This document shows, piece after piece, positions 15,784 to 23,316 of a stretch of DNA of 40,412 nt (position 1 is the first letter of the stretch; every line of letters begins with the position of its first letter). Source of the stretch: UBA6115 sp964629345 (GTDB lineage: Bacteria; Bacillota; Clostridia; Christensenellales; Aristaeellaceae); the NCBI GenBank assembly GCA_964629345.1, contig CAZVSG010000005.1, forward strand, positions 1 to 40,412, written 5' to 3'. Both the position numbers and the translations under genes were made by a program. The notes under the pieces are model-generated. The model saw nothing but the letters and a program-made list of their open reading frames with translations. It did no database searches and was not told the DNA's origin.

Positions 15784-15827
15784 AGACATTTCCACCCCAT
15801 CGGTGTGTTCACTTATTTGTTCTATAT

Positions 15828-15858
15828 GGCAAAACCCCGCTGCGTGCGGGGTTTTGCC
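15828..15858 (-). terminator. Terminator after rpsI, bidirectional
   Basis: A perfect 13-bp stem GGCAAAACCCCGC/GCGGGGTTTTGCC with loop TGCGT. The A and T runs are inside the stem, so it can work for rpsI (minus) and PPK2 (plus). Confidence 0.75.
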
Positions 15859-15881
15859 TGCCGGAATCCGGATGCGACGCC

Positions 15882-16271
15882 TTAACGCTTGGAGAACTGG
15901 GGCGCGCGGCGCGCGGCTTTGAGGCCGTACTTCTTGCGTTCCTTCATGCGCGGGTCACGGGTCAGGAACCCGGCTTTCTTCAGTTCGCCCCGCAGTTCGG
16001 GGTTCGCCTTGGCCAGCGCGCGGCTGATGCCGTGACGGATGGCGCCGGCCTGTCCGGTCAGCCCTCCGCCGATGACGTTGACCAGCACGTCAAATCCTGT
16101 CGCCTTGACCAGCACCAGCGGCTGGCGGACGGACATCTTCAGGGTTTCCATTCCAAAATAATCGTCCAGAGCGCGGTTGTTGATGACGATGGCGCCGTTG
16201 CCGGGGACGAGCCGGACGCGAGCGATGGCTTCCTTGCGGCGGCCGACTGCGTTGAAATCTGCTTGTGCCAT
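15882..16271 (-). CDS. rpsI: 30S ribosomal protein S9
   Basis: A 129-residue S9 with the expected GRRKEAIARVRLVPG start, VNVIGGGLTGQAGAIRHGISRAL core and the basic C-terminal tail KKYGLKAARRAPQFSKR that reaches the ribosomal P site. The ATG at 16271 has a GGGGGAGAG site. It follows rplM by 15 bases in the usual L13-S9 operon and is followed by a strong terminator. Confidence 0.98.
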   Translation of the reverse strand: MAQADFNAVGRRKEAIARVRLVPGNGAIVINNRALDDYFGMETLKMSVRQPLVLVKATGFDVLVNVIGGGLTGQAGAIRHGISRALAKANPELRGELKKAGFLTRDPRMKERKKYGLKAARRAPQFSKR

Positions 16272-16286
16272 GAATCTCTCTCCCCC

Positions 16287-16721
16287 TTAACGTTCCAGTT
16301 CGAGCGTTTCAGGCTGCTGCGCCTGCTGGAAATGCTCGCTGCCGGTATATAGGTACAGTTTCTTCAGCATCTGCCGTCCAAGCGGCCCCTTGGGCAGCAT
16401 GCCCTTCACGGCATGCTCGACTGCGAAATCGGGCTTGTTGGCCATCAGGTCGCGGTACTTCGTCTCCTTCAGTCCGCCGACGTAGCCCGAGTGGTGGTAA
16501 TAGATCTTCTGATCCAGCTTCCTGCCGGTCAGTTTGACCTTTCCGCAGTTGAGGATGATGACAAAGTCGCCTGTATCAACATGCGGCGTATAGGTGGGCT
16601 TGTGCTTGCCGCGCAGGATGTTCGCCACCTGGCTGGCAAGGCGGCCGAGCACCATGCCGTCCGCGTCAACGACATACCATTTGCGCTCTACATTCTGCGC
16701 GTTAGCCATATAGGTATTCAA
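16287..16721 (-). CDS. rplM: 50S ribosomal protein L13 (TTG start)
   Basis: A 144-residue L13 with NVERKWYVVDADGMVLGRLASQVA at the N-terminus (split here: KWYVVDADG, LGRLASQVA), GDFVIILNCGKVKLTG and YYHHSGYVGGLKETKYRDL. The start is TTG at 16721: GGAGGAG (16728-16734) is exactly 6 bases away, and the resulting N-terminus xNTYMAN matches other L13 proteins. The next ATG, at 16709, would be 18 bases from the site. It is the first gene of the rplM-rpsI operon with a near-consensus promoter and a 110-base leader. Confidence 0.96.
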   Translation of the reverse strand: MNTYMANAQNVERKWYVVDADGMVLGRLASQVANILRGKHKPTYTPHVDTGDFVIILNCGKVKLTGRKLDQKIYYHHSGYVGGLKETKYRDLMANKPDFAVEHAVKGMLPKGPLGRQMLKKLYLYTGSEHFQQAQQPETLELER

Positions 16722-16734
16722 GTTTCACTCCTCC

Positions 16735-16828
16735 TTGATCAGGTCCGTATCTTTCGCTCCTGCCCGATGGTCGCGGGCGGGGGCATCCTGTTCAATAGTC
16801 CCGGGGCTAACTGAGCCTACTGACGCAA
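16735..16828 (-). ncRNA. Candidate L13 leader (autoregulatory 5' UTR)
   Basis: The rplM transcript has a leader of about 105 bases between promoter and ribosome binding site. It includes a GCCCG/CGGGC hairpin (loop CGACCAT) set in a larger GC-rich element. Position and size fit the L13 leader known in Firmicutes; I cannot confirm the consensus by eye. Confidence 0.4.
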
Positions 16829-16833
16829 TGCTT

Positions 16834-16862
16834 ATCTTATAAAACCACACCCTGCTTGTCAA
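16834..16862 (-). promoter_or_regulatory. Promoter of rplM-rpsI
   Basis: On the minus strand TTGACA (16862-16857), a 17-base spacer and TAAGAT (16839-16834): a strong sigma-A promoter as expected for a ribosomal operon. Confidence 0.8.
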
Positions 16863-16910
16863 GCACGAAATTCATCATTTTATGATTCTTCCGCTGCCTT
16901 CCCATCCGTC

Positions 16911-16939
16911 TTGCGCGGACAGCGTCTTTTCTATAGAAT
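16911..16939 (+). promoter_or_regulatory. Promoter of the MFS transporter gene
   Basis: TTGCGC (16911-16916), a 17-base spacer and TAGAAT (16934-16939), 28 bases before the GTG start. Confidence 0.5.
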
Positions 16940-16967
16940 ACGCGTTGATTTGAAAGGGGGATCATCC

Positions 16968-18137
16968 GTGTTCAGCATCCTGCTGCCCCTGGTATACCTG
17001 TCCTTTATCAGCCTTGGCCTGCCGGACTCCATGCTCGGGGCTGTCTGGCCGGCGATGTCCGTACAGCTGGGGCAGGAACTGTCCGCACTGGGCCTGGTCT
17101 CCATGCTGGTCACCCTGGGCACAGTCATTTCAAGCCTGCTGAGCAGCCGGCTCATCCGCTCGCTTGGAACAGGCAAAGTGATGGTTCTGTCAGTTTTCCT
17201 GACCTCGCTTTCCCTATTGCTTTTCTCCTTTGCGCGCAGCTATGCGCTGCTCTGCCTTCCGGCGCTCCCGCTCGGGCTGGGCGGCGGCTCGGTGGACGCC
17301 GCGCTCAACGGCTTTGTGGCGCGTAACTACAAGGCCAGCCATATGAACTGGCTGCACTGCATGTGGGGCGTCGGAGCGACCCTCAGCCCCCTGATCGCGG
17401 GCATCAGCCTGAGGGGGGCGGCGTCATGGCCCGGCGCATACCGGACGGTATCGCTGCTGCAGGGCATCCTGTTTGCCGTCCTCTTCCTGTCGCTGCCGCT
17501 GTGGCTGAAGGCCGAGAAGAAGGACCCCCTGGCATCCTCAGGATCGGACGGGCAGATTTCCAACGCCCGCGCGCTGCGGACCCCCGGCCTGAAGACCGCG
17601 ATGGCCGCCTTCGCCTGCTTCGTGGGCTTTGAGGCCGTGACAGGCGTCTGGGCCGCAAGCTTCCTTCAGGGGCAGAAGGGTTTTGACGCGGCCGCTGCCG
17701 CGACCTTCTCGTCCATGTATTATTTCGGCACCATGCTGGGCCGTGCTGTTTCTGGCTTCATCGCGATCAGGTCCGACAGCCGCAGGATGATCCGCTTTGG
17801 CATCCTGCTGGCCTTCCTGGGCGCGCTCCTGCTCATGCTGCCGCTGCCCGGATGGGTCTCCCTGGGGGGACTGGTGCTTCTGGGGCTTGGCAATGCCCCG
17901 ATCTATCCCGCCATGATCCATCTGACCCCGCGGCGTTTCGGGATGGCTGTCTCTCAGGCTGCTATGGGCCTGCAGATGGCGGCTGCCTACGTCGGTTCCA
18001 CCTTCATGCCTCCGCTGACCGGCCTTCTGGTCCGGTCGGCCTCCCTGAAGGCGGTGCCGTGGGTCGTTCTCACCCTGATCCTTTCAGGGCTGCTGCTCAG
18101 CCAAAGGATCGACAGGGACGTAAAGCTTGCTGACTAA
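16968..18137 (+). CDS. MFS transporter (sugar-permease/FucP-like)
   Basis: A 389-residue major facilitator with about 12 hydrophobic helices. The first half contains GLPDSMLGAVWPAM and LGLGGGSVDAALNGFVA, then MNWLHCMWGVGATLSPLI, a pattern seen in fucose-permease-like (FHS) carriers; the second half has LLGLGNAPIYPAMIHLTP. The frame is open upstream, but the GTG at 16968 has AAAGGGGG seven bases away and starts directly at the first helix. The substrate is unknown. The gene stands alone, and its TAA overlaps the TAG of the convergent ABC ATPase gene by a few bases. Confidence 0.88.
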   Translation: MFSILLPLVYLSFISLGLPDSMLGAVWPAMSVQLGQELSALGLVSMLVTLGTVISSLLSSRLIRSLGTGKVMVLSVFLTSLSLLLFSFARSYALLCLPALPLGLGGGSVDAALNGFVARNYKASHMNWLHCMWGVGATLSPLIAGISLRGAASWPGAYRTVSLLQGILFAVLFLSLPLWLKAEKKDPLASSGSDGQISNARALRTPGLKTAMAAFACFVGFEAVTGVWAASFLQGQKGFDAAAAATFSSMYYFGTMLGRAVSGFIAIRSDSRRMIRFGILLAFLGALLLMLPLPGWVSLGGLVLLGLGNAPIYPAMIHLTPRRFGMAVSQAAMGLQMAAAYVGSTFMPPLTGLLVRSASLKAVPWVVLTLILSGLLLSQRIDRDVKLAD

Positions 18138-18880
18138 TCGCGGTTTGTAAACGCACGCACTTCCGGGCGAGAAAAGATTTCTTCCGGGAGCCCTTCCGCC
18201 TGAATGATGCCATCATTTATAAACAGGACGCGGTCAGCGACTTCCCTGGCAAATGCCATCTCGTGGGTGACCACCATCATCGTGCGGTCTTCTTCTGCGA
18301 GGTTTCTTATAACGCGCAACACTTCCAGCGTCAGGAGGGGATCAAGCGCACTGGTAGGTTCGTCAAAACACAGCATATCCGGTCCCATGCACAGGGCTCT
18401 GGCGATAGCAGCCCGTTGCTGCTGGCCGCCGGAAAGCATAAATGGATACGCTGTAGCCTTATCCGAAAGACCTACCCGTTCCAACTCCTTCCAGGCGCGC
18501 TGCTCCGCGTCATCCCGAGTGTGCCTGAGCACGCTGATCTGTGCCTGTGTCAAATTATGGAGTACATTCAGGTGGGGGAAAAGGTTAAAATCCTGGAATA
18601 CAAATCCCATTTTCAGCGTTATTTTCCTCAACTGTTCCTTGGACGCATAGCCTCCTTTTTCCATGTCCGCCATCAGCATGCCGTCTACGGTAATCCGACC
18701 TTTATCGATGGTTTCAAGACGTGTCAGGCAGCGCAGCAGCGTACTCTTGCCGGAACCGGAAGGGCCGATGACAGCGACCACCTCACCCCTGTTCACATTG
18801 AGGGAAATTCCCCTGAGAACTCCATTCTGGGAGAAGCTTTTGAATATATTTTCAGCCGTTAGCATCATCTGATTCATCAT
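18134..18880 (-). CDS. Polar amino-acid ABC transporter ATP-binding protein
   Basis: A 248-residue ATPase of the GlnQ/HisP type. Walker A is GPSGSGKST (39-47), the Q-loop is FVFQDFNLFPHLNVL, the signature is LSGGQQQRAAIARAL, Walker B is MLCFDEPTSALDP, and the H-loop is VVTHEMAFAREVADRV. It energises the importer made with the permease and binding protein encoded just upstream. Its start overlaps the permease stop (ATGATG/TGA). Base composition in this operon is visibly more AT-rich than in the flanking genes, which may mean recent acquisition or simply weaker codon selection. Confidence 0.95.
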   Translation of the reverse strand: MMNQMMLTAENIFKSFSQNGVLRGISLNVNRGEVVAVIGPSGSGKSTLLRCLTRLETIDKGRITVDGMLMADMEKGGYASKEQLRKITLKMGFVFQDFNLFPHLNVLHNLTQAQISVLRHTRDDAEQRAWKELERVGLSDKATAYPFMLSGGQQQRAAIARALCMGPDMLCFDEPTSALDPLLTLEVLRVIRNLAEEDRTMMVVTHEMAFAREVADRVLFINDGIIQAEGLPEEIFSRPEVRAFTNRD

Positions 18881-19539
18881 CGATAGTATCCAAAAAAGCG
18901 ATTCGCACGATTAAAGACCCAACTGAGGACAGCATTCAACAGCAGGTAAATTGCACCTGCAATGAAAAGGGGCTCTAGCGTACCGACTGTGCTGGCGGCA
19001 TTCCTGGCTACTCGATATAGTTCCACCATACCTACTGCGGTCACCAACGCGGTATCCTTCACCAGGGTAATCACCTCGTTGCTGATGGGAAGAACGACGT
19101 GCTTGATCACCTGGGGCAGCACAATGCGCAGGAAAGCTTGAGCGCGTGTCATTCCAAGCACTTGCGCGGCTTCTCGCTGTCCCCGGGGAACAGCCTGAAC
19201 GCCGCCCCTGTAGATCTCAGCGAAATAAGCGGCATAATTTGCGGAGAAGGCGATGACAACCGCGCTCATGCGGTCAAAGGCGTTCCCGAATAGCTGAGGC
19301 AGAAAAAAATACACTGTGAACACCTGTAGGATCAACGGTGTTCCACGCATAACCAGGATGAAGACCTGTGCAGGCTTGCGAAGCAGGGCGAGACGGCTCA
19401 TACGTATCAGAGCGAGGATAAGGCCAAGTGGAAGTGAAAAAAGCAGCGTCAGGCCGAACAGGCTTATTGTGATGCCAAGGCCGTCCAGCATCTGGCCCAT
19501 CAAAGTGGCAAGCCGCGCCGGATTGTCAAGATATTTCAT
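18877..19539 (-). CDS. Polar amino-acid ABC transporter permease
   Basis: A 220-residue HisM/GlnP-type permease with about five helices, beginning MKYLDNPARLATLMGQMLDG. The EAA loop, which docks the ATPase, reads GQREAAQVLGMTRAQAFLRIVLPQ. The LILQVFTVYFFLP and VITLVKDTALVTAVG blocks are typical. A TTG four codons upstream is part of the ribosome binding site (TTGGAG), so the ATG at 19539 is the start. A small hairpin (CAGCCGC/GCGGCTG, 19553-19569) sits just before that site. Confidence 0.93.
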   Translation of the reverse strand: MKYLDNPARLATLMGQMLDGLGITISLFGLTLLFSLPLGLILALIRMSRLALLRKPAQVFILVMRGTPLILQVFTVYFFLPQLFGNAFDRMSAVVIAFSANYAAYFAEIYRGGVQAVPRGQREAAQVLGMTRAQAFLRIVLPQVIKHVVLPISNEVITLVKDTALVTAVGMVELYRVARNAASTVGTLEPLFIAGAIYLLLNAVLSWVFNRANRFFGYYR

Positions 19540-19590
19540 AAAAAGCTCCAATCAGCCGCCTGGCGGCTGATAATGTCATGGTCATTGAAG

Positions 19591-19617
19591 AAAAGGGCCG
19601 GCTTTCAGCCGGCCCTT
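19591..19617 (-). terminator. Intra-operon terminator after the binding-protein gene
   Basis: AAGGGCCGGCT (19593-19603) pairs with AGCCGGCCCTT (19607-19617), loop TTC. On the minus strand it is followed by TTTTCTTC. It lies between the binding-protein and permease genes and probably makes the binding protein more abundant than the membrane parts. Confidence 0.7.
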
Positions 19618-19624
19618 GGCATCC

Positions 19625-20440
19625 TCAGGGTTCGCTGGGTATCCCGATAATCGTAATGTCTGACCCGAACCAGTTTTCACTGATTTTCTGGAGTGTTCCA
19701 TCTGCCTTCATCTCAAGGAGCAGTTCGTTGACTTTATCGCACAGCGCGGTATCGCCTTTCCTAAATCCAATTCCATACTCCTCCGGGGCCAGGGATTCAT
19801 TGAGTACAACAAAGGGGTAATCATTCACAGTCTTATAATAGTTGGCCACGATGATGTCGACCAATACAGCGTCAACACCGCCCAGGTTCAAGTCCATCAG
19901 CGCGGTGAGGTTCTCATCAAAGAGAACGACTTCGCCAAGCGCCGCCTTGAACTCCGCCGCGCTGTCCAACGCATCGTTCGCGCTGGAACCGGCCTGAAGG
20001 CCAAGCTTTTTCCCGGTCAGGCCGGCGAGGTCAGTGATGCCGTCTTTTTCCCGCACAACCAACACCTGGTCATTTTTTAGATATGGCAAAGAGATGTTCA
20101 TGCTCTCCATGCGTTCAGGGGTAATGGTCATGCCGTTCCAGATGCAGTCGATATGATGGGCGTTGAGTTCCATTTCTTTAGCGTCCCAGTTGATAGGCTG
20201 ACATACGAGTTCCACGCCCAGCCGTTTGGCGACTTCCTTGGCGAGGTCGATGTCAAACCCTGTGATCTCACCGCTGTCCGCGTCCACGAAGCCCATGGGC
20301 GGGAAACTGGCGTCAAGGCCCAGAATGAATTGGCCTTTGTCCAGTATGTCCTGCAGTGAGGTGTCTTCCTGTGCAGCTACCGTTAATGTTGTTGCGCACA
20401 GCATCAGCAGTGCCGCCATGACAGTCAAGCACCTTTTCAT
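19625..20440 (-). CDS. Amino-acid ABC transporter substrate-binding protein
   Basis: A 271-residue family 3 solute-binding protein. It has a signal peptide (MKRCLTVMAALLMLCATTLTVA, cleavage near AA-QE; the Cys is not in a lipobox). The mature protein opens GQFILGLDASFPPMGFVD and continues GEITGFDIDLAKEVAKRLG and IWNGMTITPERMESMN, all typical of polar amino-acid binders. How it is held at the cell surface of a Gram-positive-type cell without a lipid anchor is unclear. The ligand is not evident. The ATG at 20440 is preceded by AGGGAAAGG. It is the first gene of the three-gene importer operon. Confidence 0.93.
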   Translation of the reverse strand: MKRCLTVMAALLMLCATTLTVAAQEDTSLQDILDKGQFILGLDASFPPMGFVDADSGEITGFDIDLAKEVAKRLGVELVCQPINWDAKEMELNAHHIDCIWNGMTITPERMESMNISLPYLKNDQVLVVREKDGITDLAGLTGKKLGLQAGSSANDALDSAAEFKAALGEVVLFDENLTALMDLNLGGVDAVLVDIIVANYYKTVNDYPFVVLNESLAPEEYGIGFRKGDTALCDKVNELLLEMKADGTLQKISENWFGSDITIIGIPSEP

Positions 20441-20490
20441 GACCTTTCCCTCTTTCTTCCTTTATTTCAGCATGGAGATGCCGATGGGCC

Positions 20491-20520
20491 ATCCTATCAC
20501 AAATCCGCCTTCATGCTCAA
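20491..20520 (-). promoter_or_regulatory. Promoter of the amino-acid importer operon
   Basis: On the minus strand TTGAGC (20520-20515), an 18-base spacer and TAGGAT (20496-20491), with TGA before it (extended -10). The -35 lies within the hairpin at 20502-20528. Confidence 0.5.
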
Positions 20521-20528
20521 GGCGGATT
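20502..20528 (-). terminator. Hairpin after the DUF523 gene (weak terminator or operator)
   Basis: AATCCGCCTT (20502-20511) pairs perfectly with AAGGCGGATT (20519-20528), loop of 7. No T-run follows on the minus strand, so termination would be weak. It overlaps the promoter of the importer operon. Confidence 0.4.
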
Positions 20529-20556
20529 CGAATTATCTTGCATTTATTTTGTATAT

Positions 20557-20985
20557 CTATTCAATGGTCTTGATTTCGTCCTCGCCGAATACCCTGATGC
20601 CCGCATTGAGGAGTTTCCTGGCAAACAGGCCTATACCTGGTACCAGTATTTCGGAAAAGCTTCCATCATACACCATCGCTTTTCCGCAGGAAGGGCTGTT
20701 CTGCTTGAGCACCGCGGCCTGACATCCGCAGAGGCGGAAAACGGCCATCGCCTGCTCCGCGCCTTTCACAAAGGCTTCCGTGCAGTCCCGCCCGTCGAGG
20801 TTCATCACCCGCCCGCGGATGATCTCGCACGGGGGCCTGGGGGTCGGGAGACCTCCCAGCTGTTCGGGGCACACCGGGACAAGAACGTGCCTGCCTGAAA
20901 GCGCCAGCACACCCTGACTAAGGCTGTCCTGCCCGTCATACCGTGTGCGAAGCCCCATCAGGCAGGCGCTGACCAGCAGGCGCAT
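20557..20985 (-). CDS. DUF523 family protein
   Basis: A 142-residue protein of the DUF523 family. It has the typical start MRLLVSACLMGLRTRYDG, the block VPVCPEQLGGLPTPRPPCEI and the cysteine motif KQNSPSCGKAMVYDG, followed by GIGLFARKLLNAGI. The conserved cysteines suggest metal or cluster binding; related 2-thiouracil-desulfurase-type proteins have been described, so a link to thio-bases is possible, not shown. The frame is open 23 codons upstream, but the ATG at 20985 overlaps the deoD stop (TGATG) and matches the family start. It is the last gene of a four-gene operon. Confidence 0.88.
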   Translation of the reverse strand: MRLLVSACLMGLRTRYDGQDSLSQGVLALSGRHVLVPVCPEQLGGLPTPRPPCEIIRGRVMNLDGRDCTEAFVKGAEQAMAVFRLCGCQAAVLKQNSPSCGKAMVYDGSFSEILVPGIGLFARKLLNAGIRVFGEDEIKTIE

Positions 20986-21698
20986 CAGGCGATCTCCAGT
21001 GCGATCTCCATCATCTGGGTGAAGGTCTGCTGGCGCGCTACGCTGTCGAGCCATGCGCCGGTTTTCGGATTGTCGGAGACTGTCAGCAGCGCCAGCGCCT
21101 TCTTTCCGGCACGCGCGGCGTTCAGATACAGCGCGTAGGTCTCCATCTCCACAGCCAGCACGCCCAGCTTTTCCAGCGTTTCCAGCGGGCTTGGACTGGA
21201 CTGGTCATAAAACACGTCGGATGAATAGACCGGCCCCACCCGAAGCGTGACGCCCATCTTCCCGGCCGCCCGGTCGGCGGCGCAGAGCAGGCCGTAATCC
21301 GCGCAGGGTGCGAGGCTGCCGCGGAAACCGAACTGCGCGCCGTAGTTTGAGTTGGAATAGGCGCTCATCCCGGCGACGACGTCCCTCAGGTTCAGGTCCT
21401 GCCGGATCATCCCGGCGCTGCCGACGCGAATGATCGTCTCGACCCCGTAGAAGTTGAACAGCTCATAGGAATAGATGCCGATGGAGGGGATCCCCATGCC
21501 GGATGCCATCACGGAGACCGCCTTGCCGCGGTATTCGCCCGTGTACCCCTGGATGCCCCTGACGTCGTTGACCAGCCTGGCATTCTCCAGATATGTTTCG
21601 GCAATGAAACGCGCGCGCAGCGGATCGCCCGGCATCAGCACGGTTGCGGCGAAGTCCCCCGCTTTTGATGAGATGTGGGGCGTTGGAATGCTTGCCAT
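20985..21698 (-). CDS. deoD: Purine nucleoside phosphorylase, DeoD type
   Basis: A 237-residue hexameric-type purine nucleoside phosphorylase. It cleaves purine (deoxy)ribonucleosides with phosphate to base and (deoxy)ribose-1-phosphate. Seen are PTPHISSKAGDFA (conserved His), VLMPGDPLRARFIAE, VMASGMGIPSIGIYSYEL, IRVGSAG and VEMETYALY, and the general-acid Asp in LLTVSDNPKTG. The ATG at 21698 has AGGAGGA before it. It lies in an operon with a phosphoesterase and a DUF523 gene, consistent with nucleoside salvage. Confidence 0.96.
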   Translation of the reverse strand: MASIPTPHISSKAGDFAATVLMPGDPLRARFIAETYLENARLVNDVRGIQGYTGEYRGKAVSVMASGMGIPSIGIYSYELFNFYGVETIIRVGSAGMIRQDLNLRDVVAGMSAYSNSNYGAQFGFRGSLAPCADYGLLCAADRAAGKMGVTLRVGPVYSSDVFYDQSSPSPLETLEKLGVLAVEMETYALYLNAARAGKKALALLTVSDNPKTGAWLDSVARQQTFTQMMEIALEIA

Positions 21699-21719
21699 GA
21701 ATGTCCTCCTGAATCTTTT

Positions 21720-22430
21720 CTATACCGCAGGGTTTTTGCGCATCTCCCCCGCGTACACGCCGGTCAGGATCTCGGAGATGTAGGCGTCCATGTGCGGGAG
21801 TTCCGGCTGCTCCCTGGCTTCCTGCGCTGCTGCACGGTTATCGTAGGGAAGGGTGATCAGACGCACTTCCAGGGGTGCCAACGGATCCCCCGGCTGGCCT
21901 TCAAGCAGCGCGTACTGCACCATCGGGACTCCCAGCGCGTTGCCCACCGAGCCGATGTTGACGATCTGCCCCTCTATCGTCCGCATCCCCTGCCGGTGGC
22001 AGTCAGCGTAGATGAGCATGTTGTAATCCGGTTCCAGAAGGGCGGAAAGGGATTCCCTGCTGTCCTGGATCGCCAGCAGCCGGGACATCACGGGCCTTCC
22101 GTGGATCAGGCGGATGTTCCGCCCCGACAAACGCAGGCGCTTTTCCACCGGCAGCGCGCAGAGGGCTGCCAAACGGTCCCTGCCCAACTGGTCATGGTAG
22201 AACCTGTCGCGGGGGTACTCCCTTTTCCCGATCCCGTAATCCCAGTTTCCGCCCAGGATGACCCGGCAGTTCTGCATCGCCCAGTCATAGGTCTTATCGG
22301 AACTGGGCCCCTTCCCGACCAGGTCGCCCAGGCACCAGATCTCATCCGGCGCGCGCTTGAACAGGTCTTCTTCCAGGGCCTTGACGGCGGTGTAGTTGCC
22401 GTGCAGGTCGGAAACCAGCGCGATCCTCAC
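21720..22430 (-). CDS. Metallophosphoesterase (calcineurin-like)
   Basis: A 236-residue two-metal phosphoesterase. The metal ligands are visible in order: SDLHGN (D8, H10), CLGDLVGKGP, LGGNWD (GNxD/H position, with Asp), and later LIYADCH and RLIHGRP. Family members act on phosphodiesters or protein phosphates; the substrate is unknown. The start is GTG at 22430, overlapping the previous stop (GTGA). It is second in the operon. The C-terminal part carries the DAYISEILTG tail. Confidence 0.85.
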   Translation of the reverse strand: MRIALVSDLHGNYTAVKALEEDLFKRAPDEIWCLGDLVGKGPSSDKTYDWAMQNCRVILGGNWDYGIGKREYPRDRFYHDQLGRDRLAALCALPVEKRLRLSGRNIRLIHGRPVMSRLLAIQDSRESLSALLEPDYNMLIYADCHRQGMRTIEGQIVNIGSVGNALGVPMVQYALLEGQPGDPLAPLEVRLITLPYDNRAAAQEAREQPELPHMDAYISEILTGVYAGEMRKNPAV

Positions 22431-23143
22431 GCCAGCCGCTCCGATTCGCGTACCAGCCAGTCAAACAGCGCTTGGTGCGCGGGGCTGTCCTTTGACAGGT
22501 TCTCCGGATGCCACTGGACGCCGAGCGCCGGCCGTCCGTCTTCAAACTCAACGGCTTCGATCACCCCGTCCCCGCTGCGGGCGGATACTTTCAGCCCGAT
22601 GGCCGGTTCGCGGATCGCCTGATGATGCCGGGAGTTCACCCCAAGGGACGTTTCCTGAACCAGTGATCGGAGCAGGGTGTCATCCTCGACGAGTACCCGG
22701 TGCGCCTGGGGAAGATCCGGCTGCTGATGGCTGACCGGGAGATCCAGCTGGCTGGGCAGGTCCTGGTAAAGGCTTCCGCCCAGCGCGACGTTGAGCACCT
22801 GGATGCCCCGGCATATCGCCAGGATGGGTTTGCGCACCGCGACGGCGCGCTGCATCAGCGCAAGGTCCGCCCTGTCCCGCTCCGGGACGGGGTCATGGCA
22901 GCCCGGAAGCCTCTTCTCCCTGTAATATTTCGGGTCGATGTCCGGGCCGCCGGTGAACACGATCCCGTCCACGGCGTTGATGGTTTTATCCATAAATTCA
23001 TCATACCCGGGGTCAGAAACCGGCACCATGGGAAGGATGACCGGCAATGCGCCGGCCCTGAGGACGGCGCTGACATAATCCGGCGGCATGCAGATTTTGC
23101 CGCCGGACAGGTCCTGGTTGGTGCTCAGGCCGATGATGACCAT
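22427..23143 (-). CDS. Gamma-glutamyl-gamma-aminobutyrate hydrolase-family (class I glutamine amidotransferase-like) protein
   Basis: A 238-residue PuuD-like hydrolase. The nucleophile Cys is in PILAICRGIQVLNVALGG (C111 by my count), the oxyanion block is GIVFTGGPDIDPKYY, and the His-Glu pair is in GVQWHPENLSKDS. The family splits gamma-glutamyl amides such as gamma-glutamyl-GABA or related compounds. The frame is open 15 codons upstream; the ATG at 23143 with AAGGGG is the start. It is the first gene of the minus-strand operon, with a promoter at 23179-23207. Confidence 0.9.
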   Translation of the reverse strand: MVIIGLSTNQDLSGGKICMPPDYVSAVLRAGALPVILPMVPVSDPGYDEFMDKTINAVDGIVFTGGPDIDPKYYREKRLPGCHDPVPERDRADLALMQRAVAVRKPILAICRGIQVLNVALGGSLYQDLPSQLDLPVSHQQPDLPQAHRVLVEDDTLLRSLVQETSLGVNSRHHQAIREPAIGLKVSARSGDGVIEAVEFEDGRPALGVQWHPENLSKDSPAHQALFDWLVRESERLA

Positions 23144-23178
23144 TTGGATACCCCTTCCGGATTGAATGGACGCAAAGG

Positions 23179-23207
23179 AGTATACCACAGGGGCCGGAAG
23201 GCGTGAA
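23179..23207 (-). promoter_or_regulatory. Promoter of the PuuD-like/phosphoesterase/deoD/DUF523 operon
   Basis: On the minus strand TTCACG (23207-23202), a 17-base spacer and TATACT (23184-23179) with TGG before it (extended -10). Confidence 0.6.
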
Positions 23208-23233
23208 TCCTGTGTTTCTCATCAAGATTTCAT

Positions 23234-23262
23234 TTGATTGCACCATATGACTGTGATATAAT
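23234..23262 (+). promoter_or_regulatory. Promoter of the XpaC-TelA operon
   Basis: TTGATT (23234-23239), a 17-base spacer and TATAAT (23257-23262) with TGA before it, an extended -10. The first gene starts 54 bases after it. Confidence 0.7.
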
Positions 23263-23316
23263 CCGCCCTGAGTGAACGATCGCCACAGGCTTTTTTCCGA
23301 TGATGCTGGAGGGAAC

